NCBI GenBank assembly: GCA_028752905.1
Contig: JAQNBH010000003.1
Span: 2,130,262 to 2,194,261 of the forward strand
Source: Cladorhizidae sp. MBARI D1340-BT2
Lineage: Eukaryota > Porifera > Demospongiae > Poecilosclerida > Cladorhizidae
Length of the DNA stretch: 64,000 bases
Direction of reading: 5' to 3'
In this document: piece by piece, positions 1 to 12,062 of the stretch
Layout: every line of letters begins with the position of its first letter
Numbering within the stretch: position 1 is the stretch's first letter
Notes under the pieces: generated by a model
What the model saw: the letters and a program-made list of their open reading frames with translations, nothing else
Told to the model about the DNA's origin: nothing
Databases searched by the model: none
Position numbers and translations under genes: made by a program

Positions 1-247
1 GCCCATAGACATCTTTCGTATAATGCATACATGTTGAGTTTTGGCAATGCTGCTTATGAATTAATGGCTAAAGCAACACTCCTGCTAATATATTTATAAC
101 CACTAAACCAGTATCCCATAACTGCCTCTTATCTGATCATAGCTAAGGCACACCTGCTATTGCTTCTCAGTTGTCTGCTGATATATTAACCTATAATACT
201 GCTGCTTATATGCTTACAGTGATAACAATACTCCATTACAGTCATGT
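1..247. other. No gene seen
   Basis: AT-rich single-copy-looking sequence leading into the 46-bp satellite. I see no open frame or motif. Confidence 0.5.
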
Positions 248-509
248 ACTTAACATTGATTCCAACACCATGCTCATGAGCTTAACATTGATTCCAACAC
301 CGTGCTCATGAGCTTAACCCTTCATACTTAACATTGATTCCAACACCATGCTCATGAGCTTAACCCTTCATACTTAACATTGATTCCAACACCATGCTCA
401 TGAGCTTAACCCTTCATACTTAACATTGATTCCAACACCATGCTCATGAGCTTAACCCTTCATACTTAACATTGATTCCAACACCATGCTCATGAGCTTA
501 ACCCTTCAT
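248..509. repeat. 46-bp tandem repeat
   Basis: The unit begins acttaacattgattccaac and contains the palindromic core catgctcatgagc. Two shortened 32-bp units come first, followed by full 46-bp units that are nearly identical. The array has no coding potential. Confidence 0.93.
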
Positions 510-1090
510 GGGTAAGTTCCAGGGCCACAATATACCATCATCAAGAAATGCTGTAAGTCACCTCCCCATAAAATCAGATTGCATTCTAGCACATTGCAAC
601 TAGGTCATGTGTTTGTTAGCACCATTGCTGGCAAACATGTTTTTCCAAGCACACTGACCACAACCCTAAGGAGCAGCCACAACTGAAGGAACAGCATGGT
701 GAGACTTACGGAGATATAGACTATAGACTCATTGGCTATCAAATATGGAAGGTTTTGTGGGACCTGATCAGCGATTTTCACCAAAGTCTTGACTCCAGTG
801 AGTACAGGTCATTGCTATCAGTGGCAGGGCATCAACTAGACCAGCTCAGTGGCTCTTGTGATTAGCAGTCTTGTTCTTTATGTTAGCGGGAAACCAAGTA
901 AGCCAATTCATTACTGGTAATTATCCATTGCCTAGCTCGTCAAAACTTAGAACTCTAGTTTGTCACCCATTTACTTACTAGTTATTATAAGCATATAGGA
1001 TTCATTGCTACTTGTTCATCCATACGGTAGCTACTGCAATGAAAATGGCTGCTGCAGTAACCCAGCACTGCTGCTCAATGAGGGATTCAG
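510..1090. other. No gene seen
   Basis: Intergenic-looking sequence between two tandem arrays. I see no long frame, splice pair or repeat that I can name. Confidence 0.5.
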
Positions 1091-1674
1091 CTGGCCACAT
1101 TGTGCTCAACTTGCAATTACTTTCATTATATATATGTCCGGGGCTTATGGCCACTGTAGTAATGATACGATTGGTACTTAGAAAGGACTGACATTTGATG
1201 CCTTGCATCCATCCATAGTTTTGCAAATTTTCTGTTCAGGTCCTAGTTGCATTCTGCTCCTCTATCTCAACCAGCCTTGCTGGTGCTGGCCACATTGTGC
1301 TCAACTTGCAATTACTTTCATTATATATATGTCCGGGGCTTATGGCCACTGTAGTAATGATACGATTGGTACTTAGAAAGGACTGACATTTGATGCCTTG
1401 CATCCATCCATAGTTTTGCAAATTTTCTGTTCAGGTCCTAGTTGCATTCTGCTCCTCTATCTCAACCAGCCTTGCTGGTGCTGGCCACATTGTGCTCAAC
1501 TTGCAATTACTTTCATTATATATATGTCCGGGGCTTATGGCCACTGTAGTAATGATACGATTGGTACTTAGAAAGGACTGACATTTGATGCCTTGCATCC
1601 ATCCATAGTTTTGCAAATTTTCTGTTCAGGTCCTAGTTGCATTCTGCTCCTCTATCTCAACCAGCCTTGCTGGT
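1091..1674. repeat. 195-bp unit in three tandem copies
   Basis: The string ctggccacattgtgctcaac recurs at 1091, 1286 and 1481, which gives a period of exactly 195 bp; the third copy ends near 1674. The copies are almost identical, so the amplification is recent. 195 is a multiple of three, so the same 61-residue minus-strand frame opens in each copy. I treat that frame as a by-product of the period, not a gene. Confidence 0.95.
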
Positions 1675-2690
1675 ACACCACCCAGCACTGCACTTGTGGA
1701 TGATGAGAAAAATATTTAGCAATGCAATTAAAAACTGACCTGTTAATTAACAAGTCCGCCAGTGCTGATTGAAAGGTATTTCCTTGAGATTGTCTGATAG
1801 TGTATTGCTTGTAACACTGATTGCTTCTTTCTCCAAGAAAGAACCTTGCTCTGATTCCAGAGGCAAACTACCTAAGCACAGTGCTTTTTCCAATAGCCTA
1901 TAGGCAACACATCTTTCCCAGACACAATTCCCTTGATCATACAAAGTTGAAAACTAGCTGTTTAGCAGCACCTTCAGAAAAGAAATCTCCACCACTAAAG
2001 TACCTACTACTGGTATACTATCACTATACCTGTGTTGTTCCCAACCTTTGCTACAGCTGCTGTGCTCAACCTTAGTGAGCTTGTGAGAGTCACCCATGAA
2101 GCTTTTTGGAGCCCTTGTATTCCAGGATCCCTCCCGCTAAGCCTAGCCCAAACCAGACTCATGCAACTAGAGTGTTAGACTTACACTATCAGCTGGAGAT
2201 CTAGTAGAAGATACAAGCAGAGAAAATTGCATTTTACAAGTTGTAGCACTTTCTGTCAAATTGCATTTGGCATTTACAAGACCCTTAAACCCCCCCCCCC
2301 CCCCCCCCAAAGCAAGCGCCTGCGCAGTATCCCATCTATTAATCTAGCATTTTCATTCACTCGTATTTTTTTGTCTGATCACTTAGAAAGACTGAATATT
2401 AACCAACTGATAGTAGAAAACACATTACTTAGCATGATACAGGGGTATAAAATATTATGCTACTCATGACAGCAAAAACCTTATTTACACTACACCCCAC
2501 CCCACTCACTCAGTCTGTCCACAACTATCTTCAACTGAACATGTCTACAACTGAACATGCCAATACATTATGAGTCCACACCATCAGCAAATTACTCATG
2601 TAGGTACATATATACACACATTATCAATATTCAGGCAATGATCTAAGAAAAGAAACTAATTTTCCCTCGTACAGCAACAGAAGTTAGCGG
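1675..2690. other. No gene seen; contains a 19-base poly-C tract
   Basis: Short frames occur on both strands but none resembles a known protein. Positions 2290-2308 are uninterrupted C, so any frame across it is unreliable. Confidence 0.5.
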
Positions 2691-3260
2691 AGACTTACTT
2701 TATTATTAATCCAGATATGGCGCGGAGAATGGAGCCCCAGAGAGAGAGAATTACACTGCACGTCTGCCGCCTGAATCTTCCGCGAGGACCAATTTTATGT
2801 ACGTTGTTGATGATGTCACAGTGACGTTCCGGTAGAGTTATACCACGTGGGCATTTTGCGCGCGATGAAAATCAGCTCTGCAAATACCTTGTTCTGCGCA
2901 TGCGCTAAAGTACACCGTTTCGGCTCTTTCTCCAGAAACAAGTTAAAATCATGTGTATTGTCCACCCATCATGTGAAGGATGGGAGAATGCTGGTGGCAA
3001 GTTACCTTCCCCTTTATTTCCATATTCAGTAATCATGTTGTTGTTTTGCGTTTCTCGATGTGAACCGTTACCCAGATTCTACATCTTTGTCTGAACGAAA
3101 CCTCGGCAGAGCTTCGCCTGAATGAACAATATTTGACTGAGTCTGACTTGACGGTGGCACATCGCCTAAATACTGAGGAAGGATGCGGCAGTTCCGGAAG
3201 AATGGGGCGATGGAGGTGGCAGCTGCGATGAGAAGACCTCACGGAACTTGCCCATCCCCT
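2691..3260. promoter_or_regulatory. CpG-rich promoter-like patch
   Basis: This stretch stands out from its AT-rich surroundings by its CpG content. It holds several metazoan promoter-type motifs: TGATGTCA at 2811, TGACGT at 2822 (CRE-like), CACGTG at 2844-2849 (E-box), TGCGCATGCGC at 2895-2905 (the NRF1 palindrome) and TTCCGGAAG near 3191 (ETS). On the minus strand a GTAAGT donor-like string lies near 2690-2697, compatible with a minus-strand first exon. No protein could be assigned on either side, so the regulated gene is unknown. The motifs are seen; the promoter function is inferred. Confidence 0.4.
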
Positions 3261-4453
3261 TCGCTAAAACAAACAAACAAATCCTCTCTCTCCCCCCCCC
3301 CCTCCCCGCCTCACCCAATACAAACATACATACCAACACACCACTACCATCACAATACAAAAAAAAAGTGAAAAGCAGCTGTGGGTAGAGATGACATTCT
3401 TTTTATTATTTATTTGTAGAGAATTAATATATAAATGATGCATGAATAATTAACAACCGACAAAGAACGAAAAAATAAATTTAGCTATATATATATAGGT
3501 ATATATAGGTAAGTGAGGTAAGTGAAGTTAATTCACAAGATATTATTTGGAAGAAAAAAAAAGAAAAAATCTTTTTTGTGTGCCTGTGGTCATCGAGTCT
3601 TTGGGAACTGGTCAATGGCTTTCCTGAAGGAGCTCAGCCTCAGGATAAGGCAAAGAACTGGGGAGGTGAATGCCCGTGCTCACCTCCCTCAGTGTCTCTC
3701 AGTGGCAGTCCAGCAAGGGAATTTCATATCTTTATGGGGTCGATCGGGAGTTGAACTTGTCATTAAGAGCTTTTTGTTATTTATTAATTAGTTATTATTT
3801 TGGTATTATTTTGGTATTTTTGTACTAACTAACTTGTAATTTAACGTTTGAAGATTGTCTATCTTCAACCAAAAAAAAGATACATAAATAGATTTTAAAA
3901 ATAAAATAAAATAAAAATAATATATAGCATTAAAAAATAATAAATTTTATTATTATGTGTTAATATTACAGTATTATTATTGTTCAGCTGGCATTGTATA
4001 CTTTAAGAGATTTATAACTTATTAACTCAATTTTCATTGCAGTGTGTTTTTCATAAAAATTATCTCACTAGTATATAGCATTATGGACTAAACATGATCT
4101 AACAATGAAATGGACAGCTAAGAGATAATGCTGGGATCAAGCATTTTTTTTTCTTGAATCTTTATGAGGAATCAAATCCTGTTTATAATATAGAGGGAAA
4201 AGTATTTATGAAGTGGCAAAGTGATGATGTTAGGGAGTGTGACAAATTACCTGAAGTCAAATGCTTGGCAATGTAAAAATAAAAAATAAATTTTAATTTT
4301 TTAATTTGTAAAAATTCATGAAAATGATTCAAAGGATACACAAATAGCATAGTCTGCTAATGTTAAAGGTACCCTGATTATGATGACAAGAACAAAGAGG
4401 TTTTAAAGTGTACATATATAATAATTATATAGGTAGTGGTTAATGTTGCAAAA
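3261..4453. other. No gene seen; AT-rich
   Basis: AT-rich sequence with short A and T runs. The frames are short and unlike known proteins. The piece around 3650-3760 might be an old tRNA-derived SINE, but no clear A and B boxes could be paired. Confidence 0.45.
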
Positions 4454-5056
4454 GAGGGTTAGATAAATTTTGCTAGATAATTTTGAGAATAATAGGTATG
4501 CTTAAGAATCCAAGAATAATGAATAATAGGGAGAATCTTATAGGGTCTAACAATAACAACACACTTTCCTTTTCTTGATACTAACACTATCATACGGGTT
4601 GAAGAGCGAGTTAGCTCTTTATACTCTTTATTATGGCTAAAGCCAATGGATTATCAGCAGATATTGACAAGCTACTATGGTGGAGAAGACACAAATCTGA
4701 ACTTCCCCTGTGGTCTATATAACAGTTCTACATCTGTTTTGGTTCTTCAACCATCATCTGCTGCAGCAGAGAGAATGTTTTCTCTGCTAGCTAGTGAGCA
4801 ACAAACAGTTTCTTTGGAAGATTATGTACAAGCTTCACTTATGCTATATACAATATAACTATCGGAACCATGATTCTTAATACATGTTGAATTACTAACG
4901 AGAATAATCTTGACAATAATTTTGAGAATAATGAGAATAATGGGCTATTATTGGGAATCTCAGTATAATTGTGAAAGAATAATACGTACCTAGTATGAGA
5001 ATCCGAGAATGAATAGAATCTTAGGGGAAAATTCGAGCATAATTTATTCAACCCTA
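4454..5056 (+). mobile_element. Internally deleted hAT element
   Basis: The left end reads GAGGGTTAGATAAATTTTGC and the right end, reverse-complemented, reads TAGGGTTGAATAAATTATGC. This is an imperfect inverted repeat of about 20 bp with the AGGGTT start common in hAT elements. The interior is about 0.6 kb and keeps only the C-terminal end of the transposase. No matching 8-bp target duplication was found in the flanks, so either the ends have decayed or the boundaries are off by a few bases. The interior near both ends has many GAATAAT motifs, possibly subterminal repeats. Confidence 0.6.
4646..4858 (+). pseudogene. hAT transposase C-terminal (hATC dimerisation) fragment
   Basis: About 40 residues at the end of this frame match the hATC dimerisation motif: LQPSSAAAERMFSLL, then DYVQASLMLY. 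In hAT transposases this segment mediates multimer formation. The N-terminal BED finger and the RNase-H-like catalytic core are absent, so no active enzyme can be made. The frame ends at a stop that fits the natural terminus. It lies between the inverted repeats at 4454 and 5056, as expected for a deletion derivative. The first 25 residues of the frame are not recognisable and may be unrelated sequence read through. Confidence 0.7.
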
Positions 5057-5970
5057 CTTATCATGCACGAAAAAGACTTCACATTGTAGCCATTTGTCTG
5101 CCCTGATATACCTGCATAAAACAATGAAATATAATTTTGTCATGAGTGCAAACTTGGTTTTACATTTGAAGAGGAAATATAATGCATCGACTACACTACC
5201 TTAGGGTTTCACGAAGGAAGATCAAAACTTGACTCTCCCAGAGACAATTGGTATTCAATAACAATTAAACAGAGTTATTATAGAATTTTTAAGAAGAAAT
5301 TTGTCATCGTAACTTTATTTTTATGTACATTGCACGATTACTGTCTTGCAAAAACTAAAAGTGCTCATTTAAATCCATCTGGTCAGTATTCGAAAATGAA
5401 ATATTGCCTACTATGCTTACCATATCTCAAGCGATGATGATTTTCCAAAGAATCATATTTTAGTCCCTTCACATCAAAAAGTCCACTGCAGCTAATGGCC
5501 AGCTATATAGTTGCTGGTAAAAATGAAAAATAGTTGACTTGCATTAGTGAACATAGATGTAACAATCTTTGGTGATATTGCTGCAATCAGCTCTACAGAA
5601 AAGAAGTAAGCAGAAAAGAAGTAAGTGATGCAATATGCAAGGTGATCCTTATTAATTTTGATTCCTTCATGATCAAATACAAGTGTGCATCTATAGTAAA
5701 AATTAATGTACTGAAATATTAAACTGAATTTCTATGACAAGAGGCTCACATAAATATGCTAATTAATTAAGTGCACAACAATTCACTTCGATGTTCTACT
5801 TGTGTTTCATTTGACCATTTCCATTCTAACCTCGCAACAAACAAAACATGTCTGTTGCTGCAGGAACTTCATTTCTTTTCACTCCAATAGTTAGAGGCCA
5901 CCATATGTATGAACTTCTCAAATCAATAGTGTAGCTACAATGGCTTCAAAATAATAATAATAATAATAAT

Positions 5971-6001
<31 letters not shown>

Positions 6002-6280
6002 GTGACAATCCTTATGTCAGGTCTTACTCTAATGGCCAATCTGTTTGAATGCATGTATCAATGATTTGTTGTTAAACAATTAGTATATAATATTTATGAT
6101 AAGTGCCCACTAAGCAATTTTCTGTTCTTTAATCACATATAAGACATTGTCTGTTAACCATTCCCAGCCTGCAGTGTGTTGATGTCTTCTTTATACACTA
6201 AAAATAATTTTATGATAGTTACTGGCTTGCCACAAACATATTCTTGCTTGTGAAAGATTGTTATTGCGATGCCAAGTGCC
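5057..6280. other. No gene seen; contains a (TAA)n microsatellite
   Basis: AT-rich sequence without a recognisable frame. Positions about 5950-5998 are a TAA/ATA microsatellite. Confidence 0.5.
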
Positions 6281-6570
6281 TAGAGAGTTGAAATTAGCAC
6301 CAATGGCCAGAGGAAGCCCTTCTCTATAATTATGTAATGACCGTTTTGATTAGGCGTTAAAATGTAAATACGTGGCCAAACGCGCAATCTGCAAAATCAG
6401 CATTCAGGTTTTGAGGTTCCCTCCACTTTAGCTCCAGTAACTTGGCTATAGTTATACGCAAGAAAAATATTTTAGTAACAAAAGAGAGCACACAGAGAGA
6501 CCTATCTTTTGAGCTATATATTAAGTCCATACCATGAAGTTTACAGAGTCTATGGAGTTACAAAGTGGTA
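6280..6570 (-). repeat. Dispersed repeat, related to 38.4 and 54.2 kb
   Basis: Read on the minus strand this begins ctctctgtgtgctctctttt and continues with 'agttactggagctaaagtgg' and 'cctcaaaacc'. The same succession of blocks occurs on the plus strand at 38448-38600, and the first block again in both arms of the palindrome at 54195-54575. It is probably a non-autonomous transposon family. No coding capacity was seen. Confidence 0.65.
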
Positions 6571-9175
6571 ACCATAAGGTTTTTTTTAATTAAAAAATGC
6601 AACGTCACCCCTCAATAGCCATCGACGATTCAATAAGGCTACTGTCTTCATTTCAAAAGCAATGTCTATATCGGATTCGGCTGCCGGTTGGTAGTTAGCA
6701 TCTACCCAGCAGCTCGAAGTTTCAAGGTTTTATTTGTAGCAGCGTACGCATGCACACAACCACGTATCAGGTATATAGGCTGCCGTTAAGTGGGGCAATA
6801 GTTTTTTAACCGCCCCCTCGACCGAGGGCTCACTTTGCTCGACTTGCCGACTCTTTTAACAAGTACCTAGCACAAGGTCATAGCATGACAATTGCATACT
6901 TTACACAGGAACATTTTTTAGCCGACACATTAAAAAAAAAATTTATCTCCGAGTACCAGACATCTTCTCTTTATAAATTATTATAAATATCGGTCACTCT
7001 ATAGGAGTTGAATATTGGTGAGTGTATGACGAATACACATATGTCTGTCTACCTAAGTTTATGTAGAGGGTAGTCCCATGCTGGTGTGTCAGTTAGCGCA
7101 CCCATGGAGATCGGCCAGGGAGGTCCAGCCCTGACTTTATATTCCACTAGCTAACTATACTTTCTCTCACACAAAAATGCTTTATATTATGTTCTATTAT
7201 GTTCTATTAGTACTTGCTTGTGGAGAAAGATGGTGCACTACCGGATACTCTTCTCCTTCTAATCGCCACTTGACAGATAGGCACCAGCAAGATTCGCCTC
7301 TCCCTCCATCCTGCTGAATCTGACACATCCCTTCCAGCAGGTAACTACAGTAGCACGTTCCTATAACCATGGATTATAAATGAATAAGAATAGAATAGGA
7401 AATTCAAGTCTTCAAGGAGAAGGCTCATTTCATGTCATTCCTATAATGTGATGTCATCAAGAGAACGTGTTACATAGAAGACTCATTAATTTTCATGTTC
7501 CCATAATATGTCTGTTCCCATATATGTCCCATAATATGTCATTTCATCGAGAGAATGTGTTACTGTTAGTTATGTTGGAGACGGTTCCAATCTGGAGAAT
7601 GTCATCTCATGCTTTTGTGCTGTGTTCTGGTCAATCTCATGGAAGAAGAGAGTGGATTGGTTTGCACAAAGCGTAGTATATAGACATGTTACCAAAGTTG
7701 TAGGTTGTGATTAAATATTTTTAAAAATCAAGCATTTTTCAGACAACCAATTTTTGCCAATTCTGTCACTGCCATCTTGAGATTCACTCATCTGCATGAA
7801 GAAACCATTCTTATATAATTGATCAAAATTTTGTGTCAAATAAAATTATTATAACTTTGGGCTTGCCTTTTCAGCCCATTATGTCTAGCTTCTTTTCTTT
7901 CTTTTCTTTCCTTACTCTCTCAGCTCTCTGCTTCTTTCACTTCCAATTCCTCAAGTACACATACACACACACACATTATGAGTGGCATTGTAACTTCTAT
8001 AAAATTACACAATTAGGGACTACTGCTCTATTATAATCTATGATTAGTAACTCTAGCAGCCATTATGGTGGCTAAACCAACTTTAGACTGCAGCTTATAG
8101 GATTGAGGCTATTCTGCTATTTACTCGGCTTTTTTTAAAGCAATTCCATCTTTTAATCACATCTAGGTATGCATCATGCTAAAAAAAAAATATGTCCATA
8201 AATGAAGTATATATGTATTGTGAAAGGTGAAAGTTTGTGGTAAAGTTAAAATTCAAGTTTAATAATTGTTGTACTGCAGCTTAAGAGATGATTCTGAGTG
8301 AGTTTTAGGGCACTACCTTGTTGCTTATTGCTTTAGCAAGGATAATACACACTTGGAGGTAGCCAAAGATGGCTGGACTAGAGTGACTCTTTTAGCAGCT
8401 TCGGCCTATTGTGTTATTGTAAAGTAGGTTTGTACTGTACTGGTATTTGTATTTTGAAATAGATTTTCTTTATAGCAAGAGTGAGACTTTTGTCACCAGT
8501 AATGTGCTCAATTTTTTCCACCTATTATGCCAGCATAGTGAAGTACCAGCGCAGGAGACAAAGGAAACGTATTATTGGGCCATTATAACAAACATATTAC
8601 TACTCTCAATATTTGATCCGCACACATTTTTAGTACAATATTGCTGTTAATTTTCTTATATTTTTCGTCCTCTATGAACAAAAATGTAGACCAGGCCTTA
8701 CTCTATCCCACCATGTACTACACCTATGAATACTTATTTATCTACACTGTTGGTTGTAAGAGGAGATGGAGATCAAGGAGGACAGAGGCTAGTTTTCCAG
8801 TGCCGTCCATCATCAAGTTTATCAACATAAAATGAATTCGGTATAGCTGCAATTTCAACTAAAAATTCTATAGACTATTACCAGTGTTTTACATGGGGAA
8901 AGAAGCTACTGCCCTTTGGATAACTAACAAGCACTTGTCAGAGACCAAGCCATCACTTTCTGTTAAAGTGCTAAGCTCATCTACCCAAAAATGATCACAC
9001 ATGTGTTTTTGAAAGCCAGAGCACCACCGACAGTGAGAGGCTGAGAAAGACTAATTACCATCTAGCACATTAACTATGAAATAAATCACACCCACCATCG
9101 AGAACAGATTTTAAAGACTGAAGATATCTTTCTCGCAACTTACTACATGTCCAGACCCAGCATTGCCATAGCAAA
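6571..9175. other. Long gene-free AT-rich stretch
   Basis: Short frames (7467, 7833, 8447, 8641) have low-complexity translations and no recognisable family. A weak tRNA-like piece lies at about 7080-7135 but is too degenerate to call. A short CA/AC microsatellite lies near 7960-7975. Confidence 0.5.
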
Positions 9176-10150
9176 AATACTGGGACTACTCTTTAGGGCT
9201 GTGGCTAGGGCTACAGGTATAGGCTAGGGTTACTTTGTAGGGTTGTAGCTAGGGCTACAGGTATAGACTACTCTATAGGGTTGTGGCTAGGGCTACAGGT
9301 ATAGTCTAGGGGTACTCTGTAGGGTTGTAGCTAGGGCTACAGGTATAGGCTACTCTTTAGGGTTGTGGCTAGGGCTACAGGTATAGGCTAGGGGTACTCT
9401 ATAGGCGGCCCTACTGCAAGAACTACAGGTATGTGCTAGGGGTACTCTATAGGCCTACTGCAAGAACTACAGGTATAGGCTAGGGGTACTCTATAGGCCT
9501 ACTGCAAGAACTACAGGTATAGGCTATGGGTACTCTATAGGCCTACTGCAAGAACTACAGGTATAGGCTAGGGGTACTTTATAGGCCTACTGCAAGAACT
9601 ACAGGTAAGGCTAGGGGTACTCTATAGGCCTACTGCAAGAACTACAGGTAAGGCTAGGGGTACTCTATAGGCCCTGGAGCTGCTGGTATAGAACTAGTGC
9701 TGTAGAGAGCTACAGGTATAGGCTAGAGCTACAGGTATAGGGAGAGGCTAGAACTGTAGGAATAGACAGGTAGAGGCTTGAGCTGCTGGTATAGACTAGG
9801 TATAGACTAGGGCTAGAGCTACAGGTATAGAGGTGCAGGTATAGAGCTGCAGGTATAGACTAAGTATAGACTAGACAGGTAGAGGCTAGAGCTGCAGGTA
9901 TAGACTAGGTAGACTAGGGCTAGAGCTACAGGTATAGAGGTGCAGGTATAGAGCTGCAGGTATAGACTAAATATAGACTAGACAGGTAGAGGCTAGAGCT
10001 GCAGGTATAGACTAGGTAGACTAGGGCTAGAGCTACAGTTATAGAGGTGCAGGTATAGAGCTGCATGTATAGACTAGGTCTAGACTAAGGCTAGAGCTAC
10101 AGGTATAGACTAGGTAGACAAAGCTAAGGCTATTCTAGCGGAATAGGGCT
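9176..10150. repeat. Degenerate 44-bp and shorter minisatellite
   Basis: From about 9400 to 9670 the unit aactacaggtataggctagg plus ggtactctataggcctactgcaag repeats with a 44-bp period. On both sides the array breaks down into shorter units built on 'gctacaggtata' and 'gactaggtagactagggcta'. The core CTAGGG-type word recurs throughout. No protein-coding capacity. Confidence 0.9.
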
Positions 10151-10363
10151 AGGGTATGGCACTAGGGAAAGGTTATGGCTAGGGTGATATGGGACTGGAC
10201 TAGGGCTTGGAATTAGATGGGTTATTGGTGTAGTGTTATGTAGTAGTGAACTGTGCATGGCTTGAGTCCTTATATTCATCTTGTGCAGCATGACGAAACT
10301 TGTAGTAGTCATAGTGATGCTTGAGTGATATTTGAGAGTTAGTTTCTTTTTTCTTCTTCCCAG
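10151..10363. other. Left flank of the LTR element
   Basis: Non-repetitive flank of the retrotransposon. Its last four bases, CCAG (10360-10363), are the left copy of the target-site duplication; the right copy is at 14872-14875. Confidence 0.7.
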
Positions 10364-10497
10364 TGTGGCGTCCTCTAGATTGCAGGACTGAATTACTATG
10401 ACATAATTAAAATAGTCCTTCTTAATGTAATGAACTTTACCCAATAGATATTCAGTATTGATGATATTCAATTGCTAAATGATATTCGATTGCTAAA
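10364..10497 (+). repeat. 5' LTR (134 bp)
   Basis: Begins TGTGGCGTCC and ends TTGCTAAA. It matches the 3' LTR at 14738-14871 base for base in length and differs at about five positions, near 4%. This is an unusually short LTR. No TATA box or polyadenylation signal stands out. Confidence 0.93.
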
Positions 10498-10514
10498 TGG
10501 TGACCCCGACGAGG
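10498..10514 (+). promoter_or_regulatory. Primer-binding site, tRNA-Trp type
   Basis: Immediately after the LTR, TGGTGACCCCGACG is the reverse complement of the conserved 3' end of metazoan tRNA-Trp with its CCA tail. It would prime minus-strand DNA synthesis. The match is to the tRNA family as generally known; no tRNA gene is present in the window to compare. Confidence 0.8.
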
Positions 10515-10644
10515 AAAAGCCCCCTCTACTGTCTTCACTGACTGTCTCACGATGTACAGCGGCCTTCCCGACTGTCCTCCACTGCTCCAGTAAAAACTAA
10601 ACAAATGAGGACAGAGACATCAGGTCAGAAGCGTCTCTTTACCT

Positions 10645-11470
10645 ATGGATCTCACAACTCAAGCAAAGCTCGTCGTCGATCTGGCAGCCGCAGTGCCAGG
10701 CAAGGATGACTTTATCGCCGCAGTAGTAGCTGCACAAGCAGCCCACGATACAGTACATCCCCCGGCCCAGGCTCCACAAGTAAATGCAGCCAGGATTGAG
10801 CTTCCTGAGCTAGACCTCGATGACCCTGATTACTGGTTCCTCGCTGCTGAGGCGCAGTTCCACCTTCGAGGCATTACAGCTGATATTACTAAGTACTACT
10901 ATATTGTGGGCTGGTTCGATAAGACAGTACAGAAATGCATGCGGTCTATGCTGCAGAAGACTCCAGACACCAACAAGTATGAGTACATCAAGACAGCTGT
11001 GCTAAAAATCTATGGACAGGCAGCTCAGAAGAAGGCCACGGCCTTTTTCTCCGCTGTGAAGCCCGCAACCTAGGTGACAGGCACCCTTCAGACCTGCTTG
11101 ACCACCTTTGTGGCCTCTTCAATGCCGAAGACATCTTTCGCCAAGGTTTCCTCATGCACCTACCTGAGCATGTATGAATGCAGCTTGATGGCAGAACAGG
11201 CACCCTGGAAGAATTGGCTGAGAGAGCAGATGCCATCATGGAAGGTCAGTCAGCATTACCAGCGATTACCGCATTCGTTAGGAACCCAGCTAGAATGATG
11301 AAAACAGCAGGAAGTTCTCAATACCAGAGTCAGAAGAAACCCAAGAGACCATCGGGTTCTGACTCTGACATTGGATTTTGCTGGTACCACCTCAAGTGGA
11401 CAAAATTCCCACAGGTGCGTCAAACCCTGCAAGTTTCAACATCAGACACAAAAAGCTATCACATACATTG
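10645..11470 (+). pseudogene. gag: gag of the CsRn1-like element, frameshifted
   Basis: Gag would form the cytoplasmic particle and bind the RNA. The ATG at 10645 opens a 142-residue frame whose 'DDPDYWFLAAEAQF' segment is the typical conserved start of gypsy gag in this group. The frame closes at 11071 after a shift; the continuation is in another frame (LGDRHPSDLLDHL from about 11069, then LEELAERADAI), itself interrupted by a TGA at 11175-11177. A zinc-binding region starts FCWYH near 11378 and finishes HRCVKPC in a third frame near 11410-11430. Three separate lesions therefore break the protein. No stable start other than 10645 is evident. Confidence 0.8.
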
Positions 11471-11501
11471 ATCCATCGGAAAACTGCTTGGCCGGGCGCT
11501 A

Positions 11502-12062
11502 GTGGCATCCGCGTCCGGCCTTCAAACAAACAATCCTAATCGCCTCTTTTACATGTATGACCAGAACTCATCCCAGCGCTTCCTTGTTGATTCAGGAGCA
11601 CAGATTAGTGTGTTCCCTGCATCCAAACTTGACAAACGGGCTGGTCAACATGGTGAAAGCCTAATTGCGGCCAATGGGTCCCACATCATGACCTTCGGGA
11701 AGCGCACAATGTCACTACAATTTGGCCCCCGCCATTTCACCTGTGAATTTCTCCTCGCAGATGTGACACAGCCGATTCTCGGTGCTAACTTCTTTTGCAA
11801 TGAGAACCTACTCATTGACTGCAAGAACAGACGCTTGGTTGATGTCAGCACCTACGAGACCATGCCAACTCAGTTAGCCCCCAACAACCTTGCAACAAGA
11901 TTTCGAGGCCTGCACCAACTGGCTGTAGTTAACAGTGCAGAAAAAGGCACAGCAGATGACACCCTTTGCTGTCATCCTCTCAGAGTTTCCCACACTCACT
12001 CTCCCCCACTTTTCCACCACAAACACCAAACATGGTGTACACCACCACATCCCAACAGATGA
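11502..12062 (+). pseudogene. Retropepsin-like protease of the CsRn1-like element
   Basis: An aspartic protease that would cut the polyprotein. The active-site motif FLVDSGAQISVFP and the downstream flap-to-core motif ADVTQPILGANFF are intact within this frame, at about residues 28-40 and 86-98. The protease part is readable to about 11960. After that the true frame moves to the one open from 11935, which holds the linker into reverse transcriptase, so the last 30 residues of this frame are spurious. Start chosen at the frame opening; in the parent element it was continuous with gag or reached by frameshift. Confidence 0.85.

Noticed and set aside
1236..1616. Two identical 61-residue minus-strand frames
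   Set aside because: They arise from the 195-bp tandem unit, whose length is a multiple of three; no similarity to known proteins.
7080..7135. tRNA-like or SINE-like piece ('tgtgtcagttagcgcacc' and 'ggtccagccc')
   Set aside because: Box A is tolerable but box B has several mismatches and no cloverleaf could be drawn; similar weak candidates near 6690 and 3700 were also dropped.
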